A stretch of 64,000 bases of DNA from Rhizobiaceae bacterium (lineage in GTDB: Bacteria; Pseudomonadota; Alphaproteobacteria; Rhizobiales; Rhizobiaceae), in NCBI GenBank assembly GCA_023953845.1, contig JAMLJC010000001.1, positions 930,001 through 994,000 of the forward strand, read 5' to 3'. Below the pieces are notes generated by a model. The model ran no database searches, was not told where the DNA came from, and saw only the letters and a program-made list of their open reading frames with translations. This document shows positions 8,919 to 17,451 of the stretch, piece by piece. The position numbers and the translations under genes were made by a program. Position 1 is the stretch's first letter. Each line of letters opens with the position of its first letter.

Positions 8919-10142
8919 ATGTCCAAGTGGAAAGACGTGAAGAAGGTCGTGCTCGCCTATTCCGGCGGTCTCGACACGTCGATCATCCTCAAATGGCTGC
9001 AGACCGAACTGGGTGCGGAGGTCGTGACCTTCACCGCCGATCTCGGCCAGGGCGGCGAACTGGAGCCGGCGCGCCAGAAGGCCGAGATGATGGGGATCAA
9101 GGACATCCGCATCATGGACCTGCGCGAGGAATTCATCTCCGATTTCGTCTTCCCGATGTTCCGCGCCAACGCCCAGTATGAGGGCGTCTACCTGCTCGGC
9201 ACCTCCATCGCGCGACCGCTGATCTCCAAGCATCTGGTCGACATCGCCGCCGAGACGGGTGCCGATGCGATCGCCCATGGCGCCACCGGCAAGGGTAACG
9301 ATCAGGTCCGTTTCGAACTTTCCGCCTACGCACTGAACCCCGACATCAAGGTGATCGCGCCGTGGCGCGACTGGTCCTTCAAGTCGCGCACGGACCTGCT
9401 CAACTTCGCGCGCGACCACCAGATCCCCGTGCCGAAGGACAAGCAGGGCGAGGCCCCGTTCTCCGTAGACGCCAACCTTCTGCATTCGTCCTCGGAGGGC
9501 AAGGTTCTCGAGGACCCGTGGCAGGAGCCGCCGGAATTCGTCCATCAGCGCACCGTTTCACCGATGGAGGCGCCGGATGCGGTCACCGAAATCGAGATCG
9601 AGTTCCTGAAAGGCGATCCGATTGCCCTCAACGGCAAGAAGCTTTCGCCGGCAACGCTTTTCGCGGCTCTCAACGACCTTGGCCGCGACAACGGCATTGG
9701 TCGCCTCGACCTCGTGGAGAACCGCTTCGTCGGCATGAAGAGCCGCGGCGTCTATGAGACGCCGGGCGGCACCATCCTGCTCCATGCGCACCGGGCGATC
9801 GAATCGATCACGCTCGACCGGGGGGCCGCGCATCTCAAGGACGAGATCATGCCGCGCTATGCCGAGCTGATCTATAACGGCTTCTGGTATTCGCCCGAGC
9901 GCGAGATGCTGCAGGCGCTGATCGACAAGAGCCAGGAAGACGTCGAAGGCACCGTGCGGCTGAAGCTCTACAAGGGCAACGTCATCGTCACCGGCCGCAA
10001 ATCGCCGAAGACGCTCTACTCCGACACGCTCGTCACCTTCGAGGACGACCGCGGCGCTTATGACCAGAAGGACGCCGAGGGCTTCATCCGTCTCAACGGC
10101 CTGCGTCTGAGGACGCTGGCCGCGCGCAAACGCAAGACCTGA
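8919..10142 (+). CDS. argG: Argininosuccinate synthase
   Basis: ArgG condenses citrulline and aspartate with ATP to argininosuccinate, the penultimate arginine step. It is 407 aa, the usual length. The PP-loop AYSGGLDTS is at residues 13-21. Further family blocks are ITFADLGQG-like FTADLGQGGE, YLLGTSIARP and AHGATGKGNDQ. The ATG at 8919 follows GCGGAGAA at suitable spacing. A short inverted repeat (GGGG/CCCC) lies about 20 bases upstream in the leader. The enzyme is cytosolic and the gene appears monocistronic, with the next gene only 8 bases on. Confidence 0.97.
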   Translation: MSKWKDVKKVVLAYSGGLDTSIILKWLQTELGAEVVTFTADLGQGGELEPARQKAEMMGIKDIRIMDLREEFISDFVFPMFRANAQYEGVYLLGTSIARPLISKHLVDIAAETGADAIAHGATGKGNDQVRFELSAYALNPDIKVIAPWRDWSFKSRTDLLNFARDHQIPVPKDKQGEAPFSVDANLLHSSSEGKVLEDPWQEPPEFVHQRTVSPMEAPDAVTEIEIEFLKGDPIALNGKKLSPATLFAALNDLGRDNGIGRLDLVENRFVGMKSRGVYETPGGTILLHAHRAIESITLDRGAAHLKDEIMPRYAELIYNGFWYSPEREMLQALIDKSQEDVEGTVRLKLYKGNVIVTGRKSPKTLYSDTLVTFEDDRGAYDQKDAEGFIRLNGLRLRTLAARKRKT

Positions 10143-10150
10143 CGACCGCC

Positions 10151-11362
10151 TTGCAGCGTCCGGGTCAAGATCACGCCGTTCGCCGCCGGCTGGTTCTGAT
10201 GCTCCCCGGCTTCGAACGGGTTTCGCTGGAAGCGCATCATCGCCGGTTCCGCAGGGAGGCAGCCAGGACTGCCCCCAGCTATGGCGTGACGTTCGGCGTC
10301 GGCGAGCCGGAGATTTCCGAGGGCGCTTGCCGGACGTCCTCCTTTCAGCTCGACGCGGAAGGCGACGGCTGGCGCACGACGAGCGACATCGTATTCTACG
10401 ACCTCGCCTGCCTCAACGGCATGTATGAGCGCAAGTCCATGCCGATACGCCTTCTGCGCGGAGTCGGCGCGGCATTTGACCTGATGATCCGGGGAGCCGG
10501 GCTGCGCTATCTGCGCGACGGCTGGCGTTTTTTCCTGTTCTTCCTGTTTCCGTTCCTGCTGCTGCTCATAACCCTCGGACTGGCAGCGCTGGCCGTTCTG
10601 CCGGCATTCTACAACGGCGCATGGAATTTGCTGTGGAGCGTGCCGCTCGCTTTGGCCGGTGCAGTGGCGCTCTGCCTGCTCGCCAAGCCGATGCATGTGC
10701 CGCTGATGATGGATCTTTGGGCACTGACGGTCGACGTGCCGCGACGACGGCATCCCGAGGTGCATCGGATGCTGGAGGCCGTAAGCGACGACATTGCCCG
10801 CCGGATCGCAGCGACGACCGCGGACGAGGTGATCGTCGTCGGGCACAGTTTCGGCGCGGTGCCGGCCATCATGGCGCTCGCCGATCCGCGCTGCACGGCC
10901 ATTGCGGACGAGAAGCCGCTGGGTTTGCTTGCCGCGGGATCATATCTCCTTGCCGTCGCTCACCATCCGGCCGCCGCGAAGCTGCGCGAAGCGGCCGGGA
11001 TCGTCATGCAAAGCCCCATCGCGTGGCTGGACGCGCAATCGCACACCGATCCGATCAACTTCTTCCGGACGAACCCCGCCGATGCTCTCGGCATGAAGGA
11101 CGCCCGCCGGCCCAAGGTCGTCGAGGTCCGCTTCAAGCAGCAGTTGGAGCCCGAGAGCTATCGGCAGATACGCGGCGACTTCTTCCGCACCCATCGACAA
11201 TTCGTCTACGGCGTCGAGAAGCGCAGCCACTACGCGCTGTTTGCGATCATCGGGGGGCCTGAACCCTTTTCCGAAATCGTCGCACGCGGTGGGCTCTCGA
11301 CTGACTGGACGCGCTTTTCGCCGCAGGCGAAGGACGGCGGCAGACACGCTGCGGCATCCTGA
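10151..11362 (+). CDS. Membrane-associated alpha/beta hydrolase-like protein
   Basis: This protein of up to 403 aa has two adjacent membrane helices near residues 128-150 and 158-178. They are followed by a lipase-type elbow VIVVGHSFGAVPAI around 228-241. The rest fits an alpha/beta hydrolase fold, and the C-terminal His in KRSHYALF could complete the triad. No precise family is recognised. The frame opens with TTG at 10151, 8 bases after argG. ATG codons further in (first at 10199, MLPGFER) are possible starts. A terminator hairpin follows the stop. It is probably an inner-membrane hydrolase of unknown substrate. Confidence 0.7.
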   Translation: MQRPGQDHAVRRRLVLMLPGFERVSLEAHHRRFRREAARTAPSYGVTFGVGEPEISEGACRTSSFQLDAEGDGWRTTSDIVFYDLACLNGMYERKSMPIRLLRGVGAAFDLMIRGAGLRYLRDGWRFFLFFLFPFLLLLITLGLAALAVLPAFYNGAWNLLWSVPLALAGAVALCLLAKPMHVPLMMDLWALTVDVPRRRHPEVHRMLEAVSDDIARRIAATTADEVIVVGHSFGAVPAIMALADPRCTAIADEKPLGLLAAGSYLLAVAHHPAAAKLREAAGIVMQSPIAWLDAQSHTDPINFFRTNPADALGMKDARRPKVVEVRFKQQLEPESYRQIRGDFFRTHRQFVYGVEKRSHYALFAIIGGPEPFSEIVARGGLSTDWTRFSPQAKDGGRHAAAS

Positions 11363-11370
11363 AAATGAAA

Positions 11371-11400
11371 AGCCCGGCGCGAGGCCGGGCTGCTCTGTTT
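11371..11400 (+). terminator. Rho-independent terminator
   Basis: The stem AGCCCGGC (11371-11378) / GCCGGGCT (11384-11391) has a 5-base loop and is followed by a short T-rich tail (GCTCTGTTT). It sits 8 bases after the hydrolase stop. Confidence 0.7.
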
Positions 11401-11405
11401 CGTCT

Positions 11406-11509
11406 AAAGCATGTCGCCCGAAAGTGGGAACCGGTTTCGGGACAACGACATGCGAAAAAACAATAACTTAAAGCGTGTCGCCTGATTCCGGTTCGATGCG
11501 ACACGCTTT
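11406..11509. repeat. Palindromic intergenic repeat pair of the rhizobial type
   Basis: Two related palindromes stand side by side. Unit 1 pairs GCATGTCG (11409-11416) with CGACATGC (11446-11453) and, inside, CCCGAAA (11417-11423) with TTTCGGG (11435-11441). Unit 2 is an 11-bp perfect stem AAAGCGTGTCG (11470-11480) / CGACACGCTTT (11499-11509). The AAAGC(A/G)TGTCG arms and the GGAACCGGTTTC core resemble the short mosaic repeats scattered through Mesorhizobium and relatives. They lie between convergent genes. Confidence 0.7.
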
Positions 11510-11529
11510 CGGATGCATAGCCGCCGGGA

Positions 11530-12324
11530 TTACTGACCGTCGATCTGCTCGCCGATGATGGCGATGGCCTGCTGGTAGACGCTGGCGGCATTCCAGCCCG
11601 CTATGGCGCCCATATTGCCCCGGTAGCCGGCGCCGGCGCGCCAGCCATGGCCCTTCAGGAAATTGGCGGTCGAAGCCAGAGCCGTCGCCTTGTCGCGCAG
11701 GTTGGCGCTGCCGACGCCGTATTTGAGGACATTGCCGGGAAGGAACTGCGTATGGCCGATTTCGCCATGCATGGCGCCGACCGAACCGGCGCTGAGCGCA
11801 CCACGATCGACCAGCTTAAGGGCCGCGATCGCATGCGGGGTGAAGAACTCCGGCCGGCGGCAGTCATAGGCCAGCGTCACGATGGCCGAAACCGTGTTCT
11901 GCTTGCCCATATAGGAGCCGAAGCCGGTCTCCATGCCCCAGATAGCGAGGAGCACGCCGGGCGGAACGCCGTACTTGCGCTCGATGTCGGCGAAGAGCGC
12001 CGCATTCGTCTTCTTCAGCGTCCTGCCCTTGGAGATGATCGCCGCGCCGCCGCGACGCTGCATGAACGCTTCCACCGAACCACTGAATGCCTTGTGCACG
12101 GCGCGATCGGCCTTGATCGTCGCGGTCGCGTATTTGGCGCCGGCCAAGGCAGTCAGACCCTTGCTCTTTACGCCGGAGGCCTTCGCCTGCTGGGCGAAAT
12201 CCGCTTTCCACTCATCGAAGCCCGCCGCGGTCTTGCCGCAGCTTTGCGCCTGCGCCGCTCCCGTTGCCAGAGCCAGAACCGCCAAGGCTGCGCCAAATGC
12301 AATTCCCATGGCCGTGCGTGCCAT
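11530..12324 (-). CDS. Lytic murein transglycosylase, MltB-like
   Basis: This is a 264-aa exported muramidase that cleaves peptidoglycan with formation of 1,6-anhydro ends. The signal peptide covers about residues 1-27 (cut after AAQA), with no lipobox. The catalytic Glu is in AIWGMETGFG, and the family's second block is GHTQFLPGNVLKYG. The C-terminal half carries the usual WRAGAGY and AGWNAASVYQQAI segments. The start at 12324 is favoured by GAGGAG 8 bases upstream; seven further upstream codons are open. It is soluble periplasmic and likely acts in wall turnover. Confidence 0.9.
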   Translation of the reverse strand: MARTAMGIAFGAALAVLALATGAAQAQSCGKTAAGFDEWKADFAQQAKASGVKSKGLTALAGAKYATATIKADRAVHKAFSGSVEAFMQRRGGAAIISKGRTLKKTNAALFADIERKYGVPPGVLLAIWGMETGFGSYMGKQNTVSAIVTLAYDCRRPEFFTPHAIAALKLVDRGALSAGSVGAMHGEIGHTQFLPGNVLKYGVGSANLRDKATALASTANFLKGHGWRAGAGYRGNMGAIAGWNAASVYQQAIAIIGEQIDGQ

Positions 12325-12488
12325 CAATTTCTCCTCGCTGCCCAAGATACTTCCTTGCGAAAGTTCCGAAATTAGCCTGAATTATTCCCGTAAAGATGAT
12401 GTTTGAGGCCAAAGCAAGTCACACTGGCTTGTGCGCCGGAATTTCCCGGCTTCTGCAGCATTGTTGCCACGTCTGAGGGGGCGTTTGC

Positions 12489-13727
12489 ATGGAAGACGTC
12501 GATGTGGTGGTCGTCGGGGCGGGTTCCGCCGGGCTCTCGGCGGCGAAGACGCTCCGCGCGGCCGGACTGTCCTTCAAGGTGTTCGAGGCGATGAACCGCA
12601 TCGGCGGGCGCGCCTGGACCAGCGACCAGCATTTCGGCGCACCATTCGACATCGGCTGCGCCTGGCTCCATGCCGCCGACCGCAACCCGTACTATGCCGA
12701 GGCCGAAGCGGCCGGCTGGACGCTGCACCACCACGACATGAACGTCGTTCACCTCTATTTCGGCAAGCGCAAGGCGAGCGAGGACGAGGAAGCCCATATG
12801 AAGGCGGCCGATGCCGAACTCGCCCGGCTTATGGAGACGTGGAGCGGCGGCGACGATGACCGCCTGTCGTCCCTGACCAGCCGGACCCACACCGCACGCG
12901 CCGCCGCGACCTTTGCCGGGCCGATGGATTTCGGCGCGGATTACGACGAAATCTCCATCGAGGATTTCCGGCAGGCCGCCGACCTCGACCCGAATTACTT
13001 CACGAGAGAGGGTTTCGGCGCGCTGGTCGCCCTCTACGGCGCGGACGTCCCGGTGGAACTCTCCACTCCGGTTCGCAGAATCCTCTGGGACGTGCCGGGT
13101 GTCGCCTGCGTCACGGATCGTGGCACGATCCGCGCCCGCGCCGTCATCGTCACCTCGTCGCCGGCTGTGCTCGCATTCGAGGAAATCGCCTTCTCGCCTG
13201 CCCTGCCGGACAAGCATGTCGAATCCTTCTTCGACCTGCCCATGGGCATGCTGACCAAACTGCCGATAGAAGTACGCGGCACGCGACTTGGGCTGACGCC
13301 GTTCGACGACCTGCTCATCGAGCGGCCGGCGCGCAACGACATCTATTTCCTCTGCTTTCCCTTCGACACCGACCTGATGGTCGGCTTCGTCGGCGGCGAT
13401 TTCGCGTGGGAACTGTCGGCGGCCGGCGAGGCGGCCGGCGTCGATTTCGTCGCCGATCGGCTCTGCGGCATCTTCGGCAGCGACCTGCGCAAGCATCTCG
13501 GCAGGGCCATGATGACCAACTGGGGCGCGGAGCGTTTCGTACGCGGCGCCTATGCGGCCGCCCGGCCCGGCAAGTCAGGCGCGCGGCGCATCCTGTCCGA
13601 GCCCGTCGCCGACCGCATCTTCTTTGCCGGCGAGCATCTGGCCGGGCCGCTTGTCCAGACCTGCGGCGGCGCCCGCCTGTCTGGTGAGGACGTCGCGCGG
13701 AAGGTCGTGACGATGCTTGCGGCCTGA
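12489..13727 (+). CDS. FAD-dependent amine oxidase family protein
   Basis: This is a 412-aa flavoprotein. The N-terminal dinucleotide-binding motif VVVVGAGSAGLSAAKTLRAAG spans residues 6-26, followed by FEAMNRIGGRAWT. The C-terminal FAD-contacting AGEHLAGP is near residue 380. The middle region is that of the flavin-containing amine oxidase family (monoamine/polyamine oxidases). No signal peptide is seen, so it is cytosolic. The physiological amine is unknown. It is monocistronic, between the lytic transglycosylase (divergent) and ffh. Confidence 0.88.
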   Translation: MEDVDVVVVGAGSAGLSAAKTLRAAGLSFKVFEAMNRIGGRAWTSDQHFGAPFDIGCAWLHAADRNPYYAEAEAAGWTLHHHDMNVVHLYFGKRKASEDEEAHMKAADAELARLMETWSGGDDDRLSSLTSRTHTARAAATFAGPMDFGADYDEISIEDFRQAADLDPNYFTREGFGALVALYGADVPVELSTPVRRILWDVPGVACVTDRGTIRARAVIVTSSPAVLAFEEIAFSPALPDKHVESFFDLPMGMLTKLPIEVRGTRLGLTPFDDLLIERPARNDIYFLCFPFDTDLMVGFVGGDFAWELSAAGEAAGVDFVADRLCGIFGSDLRKHLGRAMMTNWGAERFVRGAYAAARPGKSGARRILSEPVADRIFFAGEHLAGPLVQTCGGARLSGEDVARKVVTMLAA

Positions 13728-13881
13728 AACACGCTGCCGCCCATTCGACCGCGCAGACCTTGACTTTCTGCGGCCTTTGCGGTTCAAGGCGCGTTATTCA
13801 GCGACGAGTTCATCTCCGAGCCGCCGACCGGGACGCCGAAGCCCATCTGGGCAGGTGCTGTAAAGAGATCCCGGAGGCCAA

Positions 13882-13916
13882 CACCCGGCAGCGCAATGCG
13901 CCCCCGGGTGCTTTTT
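13882..13916 (+). terminator. Terminator-like hairpin in the ffh leader
   Basis: CACCCGG (13882-13888) pairs with CCGGGTG (13904-13910), with an inner GCGC-AAT-GCGC stem, followed by five T (13912-13916). It lies 77 bases before the ffh ATG. It could end transcription from upstream, end a small RNA, or attenuate ffh. Confidence 0.6.
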
Positions 13917-13992
13917 GGCTTTGGCGCTTGGTTGGCCGCCGCCGAGAGACTACTTCTCGGGTCGAAACCGATCCGGAAGCGAAGGAAAGCGG

Positions 13993-15591
13993 ATGTTTGA
14001 GTCACTCCAGGAACGACTTGGTTCGATCCTCAACAACCTGACCGGCCGGGGCGCCCTGTCCGAGGCCGACGTTTCGGCTGCGCTGCGCGAGGTTCGCCGC
14101 GCATTGCTCGAAGCCGACGTCGCGCTGGAGGTCGTCCGCTCCTTCACCGACCGGGTCCGCACCAAGGCTGTCGGCGCCGAGGTGCTGAAGTCGATCAAGC
14201 CGGGCCAGATGGTCGTCAAGATCGTCCATGACGAACTGGTCGAGATGCTGGGATCCGAAGGTCAGACGATCGACCTGAACGCCCCTGCCCCCGTCGTCGT
14301 CATGATGGTCGGCCTGCAGGGCTCAGGCAAGACGACGAGTTCGGCCAAGATCGCCAAGCGGCTGACCGAGCGCCAGGGCAAGAAGGTCCTGATGGCCTCG
14401 CTCGACACGCGCCGCCCGGCCGCGCAGGAACAGCTTCGTCAGCTCGGTGAGCAGACCAAGGTCGCCACGCTCCCGATCGTCGCCGGCCAGTCGCCGGTCG
14501 AGATCGCCCGCCGTGCCGTGCAGGCGGCGAAGCTCGGCGGCCATGACGTCGTCATCCTCGACACCGCCGGCCGCACGCATATCGACGAGCCGCTGATGGC
14601 CGAAATGGCCGAGATCAAGCTGGTCTCCAATCCTCACGAGATCCTGCTCGTCGCGGACTCGCTCACCGGCCAGGACGCCGTGAACCTCGCCAAGAGCTTC
14701 GACGAGCGCGTCGGCATCACCGGCCTGATCCTGACCCGCATGGACGGCGACGGACGCGGTGGCGCAGCGCTTTCCATGCGCGCCGTCACCGGCAAGCCGG
14801 TGAAGCTGATCGGTACCGGCGAGAAGATGGACGGGCTGGAGGAGTTCCATCCCAAGCGCATCGCCGACCGTATCCTCGGCATGGGCGACATCGTCAGCCT
14901 CGTCGAGAAGGCGGCGGAAAACATCGACGCGGAAAAGGCCGCGGCGATGGCCAGGAAGATGCAGTCCGGCAAGTTCGACCTGAACGATCTCGCCGATCAG
15001 CTTCAGCAGATGTCGAAGCTCGGCGGCATGGGCGGCATCATGGGCATGATGCCCGGCATGGGCAAGATGAAGGACCAGCTCGCCGCCGCCGGCATGGACG
15101 ACAAGATGTTCGCGCGCCAGATCGCCATCATCCAGTCGATGACCAGGGCCGAGCGCGCCAATCCGGACATCCTGAAGCACAGCCGCAAGAAGCGCATCGC
15201 CGCCGGCTCCGGAACCGACGCGGCCGAGATCAACAAGCTCCTGAAGATGCACCGCCAGATGGCCGACATGATGAAGGCCATGGGCGGCAAGGGCAAGGGC
15301 GGCGGCATGATGCGCGGCCTGATGGGCGGTCTCGCCTCCAAAATGGGTCTCGGCGGCATGATGCCGGGCATGGGCGGCATGCCGGATCTGTCCAAGATGG
15401 ACCCCAGGCAATTGGAAGCCCTGCAGAAACAGGCGCAGGCGGCCGGCCTCGGCAAGGGTCTTCCCGGCCTGCCGGGCGGTGGCGGATTGCCCGGTCTTCC
15501 CGGCGGCGGTCTTCCGGGATTGCCGGGCAGCATGAAGCTGCCGGGCCTCGGCGGGCCGGGCGGCCTGCCCGGTCCCGGCAAGAAGAAGTGA
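13993..15591 (+). CDS. ffh: Signal recognition particle protein Ffh (SRP54)
   Basis: Ffh is the GTPase of the bacterial SRP, which binds signal sequences at the ribosome and docks with FtsY. It is 532 aa. The N domain is residues 1-90. The G domain has P-loop GLQGSGKTTS at 107-116, with DTRRPAAQEQL and DTAGRTHIDE further on. A methionine-rich M domain follows (GGMGGIMGMMPGMGKMKDQL). The last 45 residues are an unusual Gly-Leu-Pro repeat tail ending in KKK. The ATG at 13993 follows GAAGGAAAGCGG; the frame opens earlier but homology begins here. Its partner ftsY is at 43.8 kb. Confidence 0.97.
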   Translation: MFESLQERLGSILNNLTGRGALSEADVSAALREVRRALLEADVALEVVRSFTDRVRTKAVGAEVLKSIKPGQMVVKIVHDELVEMLGSEGQTIDLNAPAPVVVMMVGLQGSGKTTSSAKIAKRLTERQGKKVLMASLDTRRPAAQEQLRQLGEQTKVATLPIVAGQSPVEIARRAVQAAKLGGHDVVILDTAGRTHIDEPLMAEMAEIKLVSNPHEILLVADSLTGQDAVNLAKSFDERVGITGLILTRMDGDGRGGAALSMRAVTGKPVKLIGTGEKMDGLEEFHPKRIADRILGMGDIVSLVEKAAENIDAEKAAAMARKMQSGKFDLNDLADQLQQMSKLGGMGGIMGMMPGMGKMKDQLAAAGMDDKMFARQIAIIQSMTRAERANPDILKHSRKKRIAAGSGTDAAEINKLLKMHRQMADMMKAMGGKGKGGGMMRGLMGGLASKMGLGGMMPGMGGMPDLSKMDPRQLEALQKQAQAAGLGKGLPGLPGGGGLPGLPGGGLPGLPGSMKLPGLGGPGGLPGPGKKK

Positions 15592-15601
15592 GGGAGGGGA
15601 A

Positions 15602-15937
15602 ATGAGCGAGGACGCACACGTAAAACTGCTCGAATACCGCGCCTCTATCGACAATATCGACGCGGCGCTGATCCACATGCTGGCCGAGCGCTTCCGCTGC
15701 ACCAAGGCGGTCGGCGTGCTCAAGGCCACACACGGCCTGCCGCCCGCCGATCCGGCGCGCGAGCAGCAGCAGATCGCGCGTTTGCGCCGTCTGGCGCAGG
15801 AAGCGCAGCTCGACCCCGATTTCGCGGAAAAGTTCCTGAACTTCGTCGTCAGGGAAGTGATCCGCCACCACGAACAGATCGCCGCCTCGAACGGCGCGAC
15901 TGCACCCGGCGCTGAGGGCGCCGCCACCACCGGCTGA
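15602..15937 (+). CDS. Chorismate mutase, AroQ type
   Basis: This is a 111-aa helical chorismate mutase converting chorismate to prephenate for Phe and Tyr synthesis. AroQ features are RASIDNIDAALIHMLAERF in helix 1, VGVLKATHGLPPADPARE in the loop, and a C-terminal helix ending VVREVIRHHEQIA. There is no signal peptide, so it is the cytosolic form. It starts 10 bases after ffh and precedes rpsP by 39 bases, so the three probably share a transcript. This ffh-chorismate mutase-rpsP order is common in Hyphomicrobiales. Confidence 0.92.
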   Translation: MSEDAHVKLLEYRASIDNIDAALIHMLAERFRCTKAVGVLKATHGLPPADPAREQQQIARLRRLAQEAQLDPDFAEKFLNFVVREVIRHHEQIAASNGATAPGAEGAATTG

Positions 15938-15976
15938 CCTCAGCCACCAAACCGAAGCTTTAGGAGAAAGAACAAA

Positions 15977-16360
15977 ATGTCACTCAAGATCAGGCTGGCC
16001 CGCGCGGGCTCGAAGAAGCGTCCCTACTATCACATCGTCATCGCCGACGTGCGCAGCCCGCGCGACGGCCGCTTCATCGAGGCGGTCGGCGCCTGGAACC
16101 CGCTGCTGCCCAAGGACGGCGAGCGCGTGAAGCTGGATACCGACCGCGTCAAGCACTGGCTCTCGCACGGCGCCCTGCCGACCGACCGCGTCGCCCGCTT
16201 CCTCGACGAGGCCGGCCTTGCCAAGCGCGAGACGCGCAGCAATCCGAAGAAGGGCGAGCCGGGCAAGAAGGCCCAGGAGCGCATCGCCCTGCAGAAGCAG
16301 GCCGAGGAAGCCGCTGCTGCCGCAGCCGCGGCCGGCGCGACCGAGGAAGCCGCGGGCTGA
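15977..16360 (+). CDS. rpsP: 30S ribosomal protein S16
   Basis: This is small-subunit protein S16, 127 aa. It begins MSLKIRLARAGSKKRPYYHI and contains GRFIEAVGAWNPLLPK and WLSHGALPTDRVARFL. An alphaproteobacterial Ala/Glu/Lys-rich tail follows. The ribosome site AGGAGAAAG is well placed before the ATG. In many relatives rimM-trmD-rplS follow directly. Here a terminator and then minus-strand genes follow instead, with rimM-trmD-rplS found 6.3 kb away in inverted orientation. Confidence 0.97.
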   Translation: MSLKIRLARAGSKKRPYYHIVIADVRSPRDGRFIEAVGAWNPLLPKDGERVKLDTDRVKHWLSHGALPTDRVARFLDEAGLAKRETRSNPKKGEPGKKAQERIALQKQAEEAAAAAAAAGATEEAAG

Positions 16361-16386
16361 TCGGCGCGTTATCGCCGGAATTCGGA

Positions 16387-16418
16387 ACGGCGGGCCGAAA
16401 GCCCGTCGTTTTCGTTTG
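16387..16418 (+). terminator. Rho-independent terminator after rpsP
   Basis: ACGGCGGGC (16387-16395) pairs with GCCCGTCGT (16401-16409), with one G-T wobble and loop CGAAA, followed by TTTTCGTTT. It ends the ffh-chorismate mutase-rpsP unit just before the convergent phhB. Confidence 0.8.
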
Positions 16419-16428
16419 CAAAACCTGC

Positions 16429-16725
16429 CTAACTGCCGGCTATCGCATTCATCTTCTTCGCCAGCTTGAAGTCGAGTTCGGTCAGCCCGCCGGCATCGTG
16501 CGTGTTGAGCGTCACGTCCACTGTCCTGTAGACGTTCGACCAGTCGGGGTGATGATCCATCTTCTCCGCCGCCAGCGCCGCACGGCTCATGAAACCGAAG
16601 GCTTCGGAGAAGTTGCGGAAGGTGAAGACGCGACGGATCGACAGGCCGTCATCGGCAAGTTCCCAGCCTTCCAGTTCGGCAAGGGCCGCCCGGATCGCAT
16701 CAGGAGACAGCCGTTCCCGCGCCAT
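16429..16725 (-). CDS. phhB: 4a-hydroxytetrahydrobiopterin dehydratase
   Basis: This is a 98-aa pterin-4a-carbinolamine dehydratase, which recycles the pterin cofactor of aromatic hydroxylases. The active-site motif KMDHHPDWSNVYRTVDVTL and the C-terminal THDAGGLTELDFKLA are complete. It starts 2 bases after the stop of thpR, so the two are co-transcribed. No phenylalanine hydroxylase gene is in the window. The protein is cytosolic, and a moonlighting role is possible. Confidence 0.93.
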   Translation of the reverse strand: MARERLSPDAIRAALAELEGWELADDGLSIRRVFTFRNFSEAFGFMSRAALAAEKMDHHPDWSNVYRTVDVTLNTHDAGGLTELDFKLAKKMNAIAGS

Positions 16726-16727
16726 GG

Positions 16728-17324
16728 TCAGCGCATGAAACGGAAGGCGTCGACAGCGCCCGCAGAGGCGCCGGCGCCCTGCGTGTCGGACCCGCTGAGC
16801 GGCCAGACCTCCTCGATGACATAGGGGCCGCCGCCGACCGATTCGCGGGACGACATCAGCACGAAACGCCCGACGCGAAAGGGCATCGCGGCAAAATTGC
16901 CACGCGACGAGAGGTAATGCGCAACGTCTCCCGGGTTTGCATTCTTCAGCCGCCCCAGGGTCACATGCGGCGTGAACTTTCGTGGATCGGCGGGAAGTCC
17001 AAGCCGCTGGCAGATGCGCTCTATTTCGGCCTGCAGCGCATTGAGGTCGGGCGACGGCATGGTGCCGGCCCAGATCGAATGCGGTTTCTTGCCGCCGAAG
17101 GCGCCGACGCCCGACAGCGTCAGCGAGAAGGAAGGCCGCCGCACCCGGTCGAGCGCGTTGGCGACCTCGTCTGCGACATGGCCTTCCACGTCGCCGATGA
17201 AGCGCAGGGTCATGTGATAGTTTTCGACGTCAATCCAGCGGGCGCCCGGTAGACCCCCGCGCAGGAGAGAGAGCGAGAGGGCCGCATCGCGCGGAATTTC
17301 GAGGGCAGTGAAAAGTCGCGGCAT
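16728..17324 (-). CDS. thpR: RNA 2',3'-cyclic phosphodiesterase
   Basis: This is a 198-aa member of the 2H phosphoesterase family (LigT/ThpR), which opens 2',3'-cyclic phosphates and can ligate tRNA halves in vitro. The two catalytic HxTL motifs are HMTL at residues 37-40 and HVTL at 120-123. The start at 17324 (MPRLFTALEI) is supported by AAGGAG 7-8 bases upstream; the frame is open 22 codons more. It sits directly upstream of phhB with a 2-base gap. Confidence 0.92.
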   Translation of the reverse strand: MPRLFTALEIPRDAALSLSLLRGGLPGARWIDVENYHMTLRFIGDVEGHVADEVANALDRVRRPSFSLTLSGVGAFGGKKPHSIWAGTMPSPDLNALQAEIERICQRLGLPADPRKFTPHVTLGRLKNANPGDVAHYLSSRGNFAAMPFRVGRFVLMSSRESVGGGPYVIEEVWPLSGSDTQGAGASAGAVDAFRFMR

Positions 17325-17451
17325 GGCCAGGCTCCTTTCCTCGAATCGAACTCGCAGGCTTAGCGAATCATCTAAGCAACGTCGCGGCAAGCGGTTTGTT
17401 CGACAGAGGCATCGGCCGCCGTTTCCGCTGGGGAAGCTGCCATATGCCCGA

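Noticed and set aside
13728..13992. SRP RNA (4.5S) gene next to ffh
   Set aside because: The conserved SRP core with GGTCAGG and GGAAGCAGCC is absent.
14323..15930. 535-codon frame antisense to ffh
   Set aside because: Antisense shadow of ffh and chorismate mutase; His/Leu-rich low-information translation.
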